A stretch of DNA of 10,030 bases from Streptomyces lilacinus. Its GTDB lineage: Bacteria; Actinomycetota; Actinomycetes; Streptomycetales; Streptomycetaceae. The notes under the pieces were generated by a model. It was not told the DNA's origin and did not search any database. It saw only the letters and a program-made list of their open reading frames with translations. This document shows, piece after piece, positions 1 through 5,827 of this stretch. The stretch covers positions 50,792 to 60,821 of the forward strand of contig KL569390.1 of NCBI GenBank assembly GCA_000715685.1, in the 5' to 3' direction. The position numbers and the translations under genes are program-made. The stretch's first letter is position 1; the number at the start of each line of letters is the position of its first letter.

Positions 1-117
1 TGGTCACCCCGTCGTCGCTCACGGATTATGTTGCCCAGTCCAACACAAGCCTCCCGCGGAGGCGAGACCACCGTTCCTGCTCCCAACCCTGGAAATGAGC
101 CTGGCTGACAACTTCAA

Positions 118-142
118 GTGAGACGAGGTTCCGGTGTCTCAC
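118..142. repeat. 7-bp inverted repeat upstream of the AAA+ ATPase gene
   Basis: GTGAGAC at 118-124 is the exact reverse complement of GTCTCAC at 136-142, with 11 bases between them. The repeat lies about 110 bases upstream of the ATPase ATG. Related GAGAC/GTCTC words also occur at about 63-67, 152-156 and 195-199. It could be a regulator site or a weak stem-loop in a leader, but nothing in the sequence names a binding protein. Apart from this, bases 1-251 hold no gene that I can support. Confidence 0.35.
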
Positions 143-238
143 CCGACTTTTGTCTCTCCGCAGATCAGGGCGTCGCCTGGCGGCAAGGTCGAATGAGACG
201 GGACTGAAGCCGGCCACGGCCGGCCGTCGGCGCCGAAC

Positions 239-244
239 TAGTCT
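239..244 (+). promoter_or_regulatory. Possible -10 element for a leaderless AAA+ ATPase transcript
   Basis: TAGTCT fits the TANNNT pattern of vegetative actinomycete -10 boxes. It ends 7 bases before the A of the ATG at 252, the right distance for transcription to begin on the start codon itself. The ATG has no Shine-Dalgarno, which suits a leaderless message. No convincing -35 hexamer is visible 16-18 bases upstream, so this is an inference from spacing. Confidence 0.25.
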
Positions 245-251
245 TTGCGCC

Positions 252-1565
252 ATGCCCGAGGACTCTCCGCTCATCAAGAGCCTGCGCGCGGCCGTGGACG
301 CCGCCCCCGACGACGTGCCCCTGCGACTGCACTTCGCCGAGCTCCTGCTCGGGCTGGGGCGGCAACAGGAGGCGATAGCCCAGGTGGCCACGGCCCTGCA
401 GCGGGAACCGGGCCATGCGGAAGCACAGAGACTGATGGCGCGCGCCGTCGCGCCGGCGGCCACGAGCCCGGCGCCGAGCCCCGCTCAGGCCCCTGCCACC
501 GATGCGGCATCCGACGGTTCCGATGGTTCCGGCGCGTACGACTGGCAGCGTGCCGAGGACGAGCTCTCCGGCGTCGTCCCGCCCCGCTTCGTCCACCCGG
601 ACCCGGAGCAGGGCCAGGACCCGCACCCGGATCGCCCGATGCCCGCCCACGGCGACGACCCGTACGACGACAGCGGGTCGTCCCCCTGGGACGTCGAGAG
701 CGGCACCCTCACCCTCGCCGACGTCGGCGGCATGCAGGAGGTCAAGGAGCGCCTCGAGGCCGCCTTCCTCGCGCCCATGCGCAACCCCGAGCTGCGCAAG
801 CTCTACGGCAAGAGCCTGCGCGGCGGCCTGCTCATGTACGGGCCGCCCGGCTGCGGCAAGACCTTCATCGCCCGTGCCGTCGCCGGTGAGCTCGGCGCCC
901 GCTTCATGTCCGTCAGCATCAGCGACGTCCTCGACATGTGGATGGGCAACTCCGAACGCAACCTCCGCCAGCTCTTCGAGACCGCCCGCCGCAACGCACC
1001 CTGCGTGCTCTTCCTCGACGAGATCGACGCGCTCGGCGCCAAGCGCAGCCAGATCCGCCACACCGGCATGCGCACGACCGTCAACCAGCTCCTCACCGAG
1101 CTCGACGGCGTGAGCGGCGGGGCCAACGAAGGCGTCTTCGTCCTCGCCGCGACCAACCACCCCTGGGACGTGGACACCGCCCTGCGTCGCCCCGGTCGCC
1201 TGGACCGGATGCTGCTCGTGCTGCCGCCCGATCAGCCGGCCCGCGAATCGATCCTGCGCCACCACCTCGAACAGCGGCCCGTCGCCGGCATCGACCTGGC
1301 CAAGCTGGCCAAGCGGACGGAGGGATTCTCGGGTGCCGACCTCGAGCACCTCTGCGAGTCGGCCGCCGAGCGCGCGTTGATGGACTCCGTACGGACCGGC
1401 GACGCCCGAATGATCGGCATGGGCGACTTCACGGCCGTCCTCGGCCAGATACGACCCTCCACCGGCCCCTGGTTCGCCTCCGCCCGCAACGTCGCCCAAT
1501 TCGCCAACGAAGGCGGTGCCTACGACGAACTGCTGGCCTACCTCAAGAAGCGGAAGATGCTGTGA
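252..1565 (+). CDS. Cdc48-like AAA+ ATPase with TPR-like N-terminus
   Basis: This is a 437-residue AAA+ ATPase. Residues 1-65 resemble one or two TPR-type helical hairpins. Residues 66-150 are a Pro/Ala/Asp-rich linker, and one AAA+ module fills about 153-400. Walker A is GPPGCGKT (197-204), Walker B is CVLFLDEID (251-259), sensor 1 is Asn302, the arginine fingers are Arg313 and Arg316 in RRPGR, and the sensor-2 region is GFSGADL (358-364). MWMGNSE near 229-235 matches pore loop 1 of Cdc48 D2-type modules, with Trp230 kept. All catalytic residues are present, so an ATP-driven unfoldase or remodelling role is likely; the substrate is unknown. The frame stays open to a TTG at 150, but that start would add an arginine-rich tail without a ribosome site, so I chose the ATG at 252. 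The stop overlaps the GTG of the next gene by four bases. Neither a protease domain nor a protease neighbour is visible. Confidence 0.9.
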   Translation: MPEDSPLIKSLRAAVDAAPDDVPLRLHFAELLLGLGRQQEAIAQVATALQREPGHAEAQRLMARAVAPAATSPAPSPAQAPATDAASDGSDGSGAYDWQRAEDELSGVVPPRFVHPDPEQGQDPHPDRPMPAHGDDPYDDSGSSPWDVESGTLTLADVGGMQEVKERLEAAFLAPMRNPELRKLYGKSLRGGLLMYGPPGCGKTFIARAVAGELGARFMSVSISDVLDMWMGNSERNLRQLFETARRNAPCVLFLDEIDALGAKRSQIRHTGMRTTVNQLLTELDGVSGGANEGVFVLAATNHPWDVDTALRRPGRLDRMLLVLPPDQPARESILRHHLEQRPVAGIDLAKLAKRTEGFSGADLEHLCESAAERALMDSVRTGDARMIGMGDFTAVLGQIRPSTGPWFASARNVAQFANEGGAYDELLAYLKKRKML

Positions 1566-2665
1566 GCAACACGGGCACAGGCACCGAACTGAAGGAACGA
1601 GCCAAGGCCCACATGGAGGTCGAGCGGTACGACCAGGCAGCCGAGCTCATGGCCCGGTACCTGGTGGACGCGCCCGGGGACGCCTGGGCGTGGTCGTACC
1701 TCGCCGACTGCCGCTTCCGCTGCGGCGACCGGGAGGGCGCCCTGAAGGCGGCGGACGAAGGCATCGCCGCCGACCCCGAGTGCTGGTACCCGTGGGAGCG
1801 CCGCGCCTTCCTGCTGCCGTTCTTCGGCCGCGTCGACGAGGCGCTCGAGGCCGCCCGGGAAGCCGTCCGGGTGGGCCCCGACATCTCGGACACCCACAGC
1901 ATCCTCGCCAAATGCCTGGTCATCAAGGGCGACGGGGAGGGCGCCTACGAAGCCTCCCTCAGGGCGGTCGAGCTCTCGCCCGACGACGCCAGGCTGCACT
2001 TCAACCTCGCCTGGCCCGCGGAGGCGACCGGACGCCCCGACGTCCAGGAACAGGCCCTGCGCAACGCGCTGCGCCTGGAACCGGACCACGCCGCCGCCCG
2101 CGCCCGGCTCGCGGAACTGCGGGCCGACGCACAGCAGATCAAGCTGCCCGAGCTGGCAGGGGAGTACGCCGCCGCACTGGGCGCCGAGCCCAACGCGCGC
2201 TACATCGAGCACAAGCTGAACCTGCTCGTCCTCCGGCTGCTGCGCCGTACACGCTGGTTCGCCCTGATCTGCCTGGTGATGGCCGCCCTGGCGTCCCGGG
2301 CCTTCCCGACGGGGGACGACCCGCGCGAGCTGCCCGCGCCGCTCGGCCCGCGGCTGTGGTCCCTGGTCCTGATGAGTGTCGTCTGGGCTCTGGGGGCCTG
2401 GTTCCTCGCCTATCGCAAACTGCCGCGGGGCGCCCGGTCGACCGTATGGTCGCTGCTCCGCCGCCACTGGCCCGCGCGACTGCCCCTCGCGCACGCGCTG
2501 TGGGGGATGGTGTGCGCGGTCGTGCTGGTGCTCGTCCCGTGGACGGACCGAGGGTACGAGCAGACGCTCGCCCTCGTGGGCGCGGTGCCCGTGGTGCTCG
2601 CCATGTGGTTCGGGCACGCCTGGCGGCGACAGGAGAACGAACGACGCGAGAAGGGGAAGGGGTAG
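1562..2665 (+). CDS. TPR protein with four C-terminal membrane helices
   Basis: This 367-residue protein starts at a GTG inside the GTGA overlap with the ATPase stop, so the two are probably translationally coupled. Residues 10-190 form about five TPR-like helical pairs; typical blocks are near 44-73, 78-107, 112-141 and 146-175, with the usual Ala/Gly, Tyr/Leu and Pro spacing (for example AVELSPDDARLHFNLA). The C-terminal half has four hydrophobic segments near 231-247, 265-284, 308-326 and 335-352, followed by a charged tail. The TPR part is probably cytoplasmic and would serve as a docking surface, perhaps tethering the AAA+ ATPase to the membrane. That partnership is inferred from coupling and from the shared TPR character. 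No enzymatic motif is visible, and I do not recognise a characterised homologue. Confidence 0.85.
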   Translation: MSNTGTGTELKERAKAHMEVERYDQAAELMARYLVDAPGDAWAWSYLADCRFRCGDREGALKAADEGIAADPECWYPWERRAFLLPFFGRVDEALEAAREAVRVGPDISDTHSILAKCLVIKGDGEGAYEASLRAVELSPDDARLHFNLAWPAEATGRPDVQEQALRNALRLEPDHAAARARLAELRADAQQIKLPELAGEYAAALGAEPNARYIEHKLNLLVLRLLRRTRWFALICLVMAALASRAFPTGDDPRELPAPLGPRLWSLVLMSVVWALGAWFLAYRKLPRGARSTVWSLLRRHWPARLPLAHALWGMVCAVVLVLVPWTDRGYEQTLALVGAVPVVLAMWFGHAWRRQENERREKGKG

Positions 2666-2666
2666 T

Positions 2667-2688
2667 GCGCTCCGCGGCGGGGGAGCGC
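2667..2688 (+). terminator. GC stem-loop just after the TPR membrane gene
   Basis: GCGCTCC (2667-2673) and GGAGCGC (2682-2688) form a perfect 7-bp stem around an 8-base loop, starting two bases after the TAG stop. There is no T-run, which is usual for actinomycete terminators. It is a reasonable end for the ATPase/TPR transcript, judged from position and stem strength only. Confidence 0.4.
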
Positions 2689-2726
2689 GGCGCTTCGGGT
2701 CGCACCGCCGTGTGAGCGGGCGGCCC

Positions 2727-2773
2727 AGGGTGGTACTGGCGTTCCCAGGAAAGCCAGGGCTCTGGATCACCCT
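2727..2773. repeat. Nested inverted repeats between TPR and SDR genes
   Basis: AGGGTG (2727-2732) pairs with CACCCT (2768-2773), extended inward by one G-T and one T-A pair. Inside it, CTGGC (2736-2740) pairs with GCCAG (2753-2757). A 10-bp palindrome, CCCGGCCGGG, follows at 2774-2783. Together they could fold as a branched structure, perhaps a second terminator. High GC raises the chance level of such pairings. Confidence 0.25.
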
Positions 2774-2818
2774 CCCGGCCGGGCGGAGAGTGGTGCGCAT
2801 CAGGCCACCGCACGAGCC

Positions 2819-2845
2819 GGCCGGTGGGGGCAGTCCCCGCCGGCC
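2819..2845 (+). promoter_or_regulatory. 11-bp hairpin in the SDR gene leader
   Basis: GGCCGGTGGGG (2819-2829) pairs with CCCCGCCGGCC (2835-2845) over 11 pairs, one of them a G-T wobble, around a 5-base loop. It ends 14 bases before the AGGAG ribosome site (2860-2864) of the SDR gene. In RNA it would be very stable. It may be an operator, an attenuating leader stem or a terminator for upstream transcription; the sequence does not decide between these. Confidence 0.4.
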
Positions 2846-2869
2846 CGCGCAGCAGATCCAGGAGCACCC

Positions 2870-3631
2870 ATGAGCCACCCCGCCCTCGCCGCCCGCACCG
2901 CCGTCGTCACCGGCGCCGCCAGCGGCATCGGCACGGCCGCTGCCCGCGTACTCGCCGCGGGCGGCGCCCGCGTCGCCCTGCTCTCCCGGCGCACCGACCG
3001 GCTGGACGCGCTGGCCGCCGAACTGACCGCCGCCGGAGGCCAGGCCCTCGCCGTCACCGCCGACATCACCGACCAGGCCTCCGTCGACGCCGCCGTCAAG
3101 GCCGTGCACGATGCCTACGGCCGGGTCGACCTGGTGGTCAACAACGCCGGCGTGATGCTGCCCAACCCCCTCGCCGACGGCCGGCTCGACGAGTGGACCC
3201 GCATGATCGACACCAACCTCACCGGCGCCCTGCGCGTCATCCGCGCCTTCACCCCCGACCTCACCGCGGCCGCCGCCGACGGCCGCACCGCCGACCTGGT
3301 CAACGTCTCCTCCATCGCCTCCCACGTCCTCTTCCCCAACTACGCCGTGTACGGGGCCACCAAGGCCGCCCTCACCCAGCTGTCCGCCGCACTGCGCACC
3401 GAGCTGGGCCCGCGCGACGTCCGGGTCAGCACCGTCGAGCCGGGCCTGACCGACACCGAACTCGGCGGCCACATCGACAACCCGGAACTGCGCGAGCAGC
3501 TCGGCGGGATGTTCACCGAGATCCCCGCCCTCGCCGCCGAGGACATCGCCGACCTCGTCGCGTACATCGTCAGCCGTCCCCGGCACGTCAACCTGCGCCA
3601 CTCCGTCGTGCTGCCGACCCGCCAGGCCTGA
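2870..3631 (+). CDS. Short-chain dehydrogenase/reductase (SDR), classical type
   Basis: This 253-residue Rossmann-fold oxidoreductase has the normal classical SDR length. The nucleotide-binding motif TGAASGIG is at 14-21, NNAG at 91-94, and the catalytic tetrad is Asn116, Ser148, Tyr161 and Lys165 (YGATK). PG at 191-192 follows the sixth strand as usual. Arg40-Arg41 after the second strand suggest NADP(H) preference. The enzyme should be cytosolic and reduce a carbonyl or oxidise an alcohol; the substrate cannot be read from sequence. The start is well supported by AGGAG at 2860-2864, five bases upstream of the ATG. An XRE/MmyB-type regulator follows on the same strand after 139 bases. Such regulators often sit beside SDR genes in actinomycetes, so regulation by it is plausible but not shown. 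Confidence 0.93.
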   Translation: MSHPALAARTAVVTGAASGIGTAAARVLAAGGARVALLSRRTDRLDALAAELTAAGGQALAVTADITDQASVDAAVKAVHDAYGRVDLVVNNAGVMLPNPLADGRLDEWTRMIDTNLTGALRVIRAFTPDLTAAAADGRTADLVNVSSIASHVLFPNYAVYGATKAALTQLSAALRTELGPRDVRVSTVEPGLTDTELGGHIDNPELREQLGGMFTEIPALAAEDIADLVAYIVSRPRHVNLRHSVVLPTRQA

Positions 3632-3640
3632 CACCTTCCC

Positions 3641-3670
3641 GCGACCGCGACCGCGACCGCGACCGCGACC
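3641..3670. repeat. GCGACC hexamer tandem repeat, five perfect copies
   Basis: GCGACC occurs five times in a row at 3641-3670, followed by two decayed units, GGGGCC and GGGACC (3671-3682). The array starts nine bases after the SDR stop and is intergenic on the plus strand. Hexamer arrays can change copy number by replication slippage. Because it lies outside any gene, a change would alter spacing or structure rather than a reading frame. Confidence 0.85.
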
Positions 3671-3710
3671 GGGGCCGGGACCGGTCTGGGGCGGCGGCCC
3701 GAGTGCGTTC

Positions 3711-3743
3711 GGTGAGCCTGGCCCTGCCAGGGCCGGGCTCACC
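3711..3743. terminator. 15-bp hairpin between SDR and MmyB-type regulator
   Basis: GGTGAGCCTGGCCCT (3711-3725) pairs with AGGGCCGGGCTCACC (3729-3743) over all 15 positions, with one G-T wobble, around a 3-base loop. It is among the strongest stems in the window. It lies 80 bases after the SDR stop and 28 bases before the regulator ATG, so it could end the SDR transcript. It also covers the region where the regulator's -35 would be, so an operator, perhaps for autoregulation, is an equally fair reading. No T-run follows. Confidence 0.5.
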
Positions 3744-3758
3744 GCCGACGCGACCAGG

Positions 3759-3764
3759 CACAAT
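3759..3764 (+). promoter_or_regulatory. Possible -10 element for a leaderless regulator transcript
   Basis: CACAAT differs from TANNNT at the first position only. It ends six bases before the A of the ATG at 3771, and the gene has no usable Shine-Dalgarno. This fits leaderless transcription starting at the ATG. No clear -35 hexamer is visible; that position falls within the hairpin at 3711-3743. Confidence 0.25.
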
Positions 3765-3770
3765 CACCGT

Positions 3771-4658
3771 ATGAGCACAACGATCGACCTGGGCGCCTTC
3801 CTGCGGACCCGCCGCTCCCGGCTGCGCCCCGAGGACGTCGCCCTGCCGGACTTCGGCGGCCGGCGCCGGGTCGCCGGATTGCGCCGCGAGGAGATCGCCC
3901 GGCTCGCGGGCGTCAGCGTCGACTACTACGTCCGTATGGAACAGGGCCGCGCGTCCAACCCCTCACCGGCCGTCCTCGACGCCCTCGCCCGCGCCCTGCG
4001 CCTGGACGAGGACGAGACCCGGCACCTGCACCGCCTCGCCCAGCCCCGCCCCGCGGCCCGCCACACCCCCGCACCCTCGCCCGAACAGCAGCAGGTGCGC
4101 CCCATGCTCCGGCGGTTGCTGGAGGAACTGCGGGACGTCCCGGCGATGGTGATGGGCCGGCGCATGGACGTCCTCGCCTGGAACGCGGCCGCCTGCGCCC
4201 TCCTCGGCGACTACGCGGCCCGGAAACCCGCCGAGCGCAACATCCCCCGCATCACCTTCCTCGACCCCGCCTCCCGGGAGCTCTTCGCGGACTGGACCAC
4301 CTGCGCGCGCGAGAACGTCGCCTACCTGCGTCTCGAGGCCGGCCGGCACCCCGACGACCCGCAGTTGGCGAGCCTGATCGGCGAGTTGTCGATGAAGAGC
4401 GAGGACTTCCGCCGCTGGTGGGCCGAGCACCCCGTCCAGGACAAGACCTCCGGCATCAAGCGGTTCCACCACCCCGTCGTCGGCGACCTGGCCCTCACCT
4501 ACGAGACCCTGCGCGCCGCGGACGATCCCGGCCAGGCTCTGATCACCTACGCCGCCGAACCCGGCACTCCCTCCCACGACGCCCTGCACATGCTGCTGGC
4601 CTGGGCCGCCCCGACCGTGCGCAGGGAAGGGCAGGTCGGCGGCCATGTCCAGGGCTGA
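3771..4658 (+). CDS. XRE-family regulator with MmyB-like ligand-binding domain
   Basis: This 295-residue DNA-binding regulator has a helix-turn-helix at about 7-85: LRREEIARLAGVSVDYYVRMEQGR (37-60) spans the turn and recognition helix. Residues 110-275 look like the MmyB-type ligand-binding domain. Hallmarks are GRRMDVLAWNAAA (129-141), FRRWWAEHPV (213-222), GIKRFHHPVVGDLAL (228-242) and the YETL that follows. The name comes from MmyB, a regulator of methylenomycin biosynthesis in Streptomyces coelicolor; members of the family are thought to sense small hydrophobic molecules. The length is normal. The start lacks a ribosome site, which suggests a leaderless message. A strong inverted repeat lies just upstream and could be its own operator. 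Likely targets are the preceding SDR gene or itself, by context only. Confidence 0.9.
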   Translation: MSTTIDLGAFLRTRRSRLRPEDVALPDFGGRRRVAGLRREEIARLAGVSVDYYVRMEQGRASNPSPAVLDALARALRLDEDETRHLHRLAQPRPAARHTPAPSPEQQQVRPMLRRLLEELRDVPAMVMGRRMDVLAWNAAACALLGDYAARKPAERNIPRITFLDPASRELFADWTTCARENVAYLRLEAGRHPDDPQLASLIGELSMKSEDFRRWWAEHPVQDKTSGIKRFHHPVVGDLALTYETLRAADDPGQALITYAAEPGTPSHDALHMLLAWAAPTVRREGQVGGHVQG

Positions 4659-5028
4659 GGCGAACGCCGATCGCGGTCGGGAAGGAAACCGGGAGGGGAA
4701 AGGCGGCCTCCTGGTGCCCGGCTTGGTGAATCTCGCCCTCGGCGTACCGGCGATGATCCCGCTCCACCTCGCCCGGTGGCTGCTGACCGAGTACCTGCCG
4801 ATGGACTGCCACAGCTCGGACGACCTGACGCGCCCCGGGCTCACCAACTGCGACTATCACACGCTCGACCACGCCTATCCGGTGATGTTCCTGCTGGCGG
4901 TCACCGGGCTGTTCATGCTGGCGCTCATTCTCGTCGTGGACGTCCTCCGGCCGCGTCAGCGCGGCACATGGCTCGGCATGGCCGTGCTGATCCCGGTCCC
5001 GTTCGCGGTGTGCACGGCACTGTTCTGA
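4645..5028 (+). CDS. Small three-helix membrane protein, unknown function
   Basis: This 127-residue protein starts 14 bases inside the end of the regulator gene, in a different frame, so the two are probably co-transcribed. The first 20 residues are charged and basic. Hydrophobic segments lie at about 22-45, 79-100 and 108-127. The loop at 50-75 (MDCHSSDD to NCDYH) holds Cys55 and Cys69, which could form a disulfide if that loop faces outward. The ribosome site for the ATG is weak (AGGTCGG at 4633-4639). A GTG at 4714 in the same frame is an alternative start that would remove the basic tail and the overlap. I do not recognise the family. The pattern of hydrophobic segments and the clean stop support a real gene. 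Confidence 0.7.
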   Translation: MSRAEANADRGREGNREGKGGLLVPGLVNLALGVPAMIPLHLARWLLTEYLPMDCHSSDDLTRPGLTNCDYHTLDHAYPVMFLLAVTGLFMLALILVVDVLRPRQRGTWLGMAVLIPVPFAVCTALF

Positions 5029-5029
5029 G

Positions 5030-5041
5030 GCCGGCGCCGGC
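5030..5041. terminator. Palindrome between convergent genes
   Basis: GCCGGCGCCGGC is a perfect 12-bp palindrome starting one base after the membrane-protein stop. It lies in the 35-base gap between that gene and the convergent exporter gene. It could fold as a short stem and act as a weak bidirectional terminator, but with no spacer and no T-run this is uncertain. Confidence 0.25.
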
Positions 5042-5063
5042 GACCATCCCGCGAGCGCCTCCC

Positions 5064-5711
5064 TCAGTCGCCCAGCGCGAGCCGGATCCCGAACGCGGCG
5101 ACGACGGTGCCCGTGATCCGGTCGAGCAGCCGCCGCGCAGAGGGCCGCTGCAGGCGGCCGCGGAGTGCGCGGGCGAAGCCGATGAGCGCGCACGCCCAGA
5201 CGACGGCCAGGACGATGTGGACGCCGGCCAGCAGCACACCCATGGTGAGGTGGGGCGCGCCGGCCGGGATGAACTGCGGCAGGACGGCCACGTAGAAGGC
5301 GCCCATCTTCGGGTTGAGCAAATTGGTCAGCGTGCCCTGGCGCCAGCCGCCGCGCACCGTGTCCAGGTCGGGGGAATCGGGCTCGGCGGCCGTGTCGTCC
5401 TGCTGCGCGTCGGCCGGGCGGCGGCGGGCCGCCCACAGCATCCGCGCGCCCATCCACACCAGGTAGGCGGCACCCGCCCAGCGGACCACTTCGTACGCGA
5501 CGTGGGAGGCGGTCAGCAGCGCCGTGACGCCGAGTGAGGTGAGGACGCCCCAGATCAGGGTGCCGGTCTGGATGCCGAGGACGACGCCCCACGCCCGCCG
5601 ACGGCGGCCGAGCGCGGCGGTGCGGAGTATGAGAGCGGTGTCCAGACCGGGGGTGAGAGTGAGCAGACCCACGATCAGGGCGAAGGCCCACAGGGCGGAG
5701 ACAGTGATCAT
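5064..5711 (-). CDS. LysE/RhtB-type amino-acid exporter family protein
   Basis: This 215-residue inner-membrane protein has the usual family length and about six hydrophobic segments (near 5-22, 40-66, 72-93, 134-150, 155-180 and 198-213). Family hallmarks are LTPGLDTALILRTAALGRRR (18-37), the GIQTG that closes the second helix region (46-50), and NLLNPKMGAFYVAVLPQF (130-147). The middle loop at 95-125 is acidic and longer than needed. The family exports amino acids or related small compounds using the proton gradient; the substrate here is unknown. The ATG has no Shine-Dalgarno but has a TACAGT box eight bases upstream. No Lrp-type regulator, the usual partner of LysE, is adjacent. A secreted-protein gene lies upstream on the same strand with a stem-loop in between, so separate transcription is likely. 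Confidence 0.9.
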   Translation of the reverse strand: MITVSALWAFALIVGLLTLTPGLDTALILRTAALGRRRRAWGVVLGIQTGTLIWGVLTSLGVTALLTASHVAYEVVRWAGAAYLVWMGARMLWAARRRPADAQQDDTAAEPDSPDLDTVRGGWRQGTLTNLLNPKMGAFYVAVLPQFIPAGAPHLTMGVLLAGVHIVLAVVWACALIGFARALRGRLQRPSARRLLDRITGTVVAAFGIRLALGD

Positions 5712-5719
5712 GAGCGGTC

Positions 5720-5725
5720 ACTGTA
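5720..5725 (-). promoter_or_regulatory. Possible -10 element for the LysE-type gene
   Basis: Read on the minus strand, TACAGT fits TANNNT and is followed by eight bases and then the ATG at 5711. With no ribosome site before the ATG, a leaderless transcript is plausible. The -35 region (about GGCAGT) is a poor match to TTGACA. Confidence 0.3.
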
Positions 5726-5752
5726 GATCCGGACTACGGCGAACTGCCAGAA

Positions 5753-5774
5753 TCCTGCCCGGAATCGGGCAGGA
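5753..5774. promoter_or_regulatory. Perfect 9-bp stem-loop upstream of the LysE-type gene
   Basis: TCCTGCCCG (5753-5761) and CGGGCAGGA (5766-5774) are exact reverse complements around a 4-base loop (GAAT). The element lies 42-63 bases before the exporter ATG, just above where a -35 box would be. It also lies 54 bases after the stop of the secreted-protein gene transcribed in the same direction. It may therefore be a regulator site for the exporter or a terminator for the upstream gene. Confidence 0.5.
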
Positions 5775-5827
5775 AATCGCAATGACCTCTGGTGGTCTCT
5801 CGCACCCGCCCGCCTACTCCGGCCTCC

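Noticed and set aside
209..224. GCCGGCC-AC-GGCCGGC inverted repeat upstream of the ATPase gene
   Set aside because: The two-base loop is too tight and the word is simple GGCC repetition, likely a by-product of GC-rich sequence.
150..251. TTG-initiated 34-residue extension of the AAA+ ATPase
   Set aside because: The extension is arginine-rich, has no ribosome site, and covers the upstream repeats. The ATG at 252 begins the recognisable helical N-terminus.
1538..3763. 741-codon open frame on the minus strand
   Set aside because: It runs antisense through the TPR gene and the SDR gene, has Gly/Val/Asp-rich low-complexity sequence, and shows no domain. Long antisense frames are expected in GC-rich codon-biased DNA.
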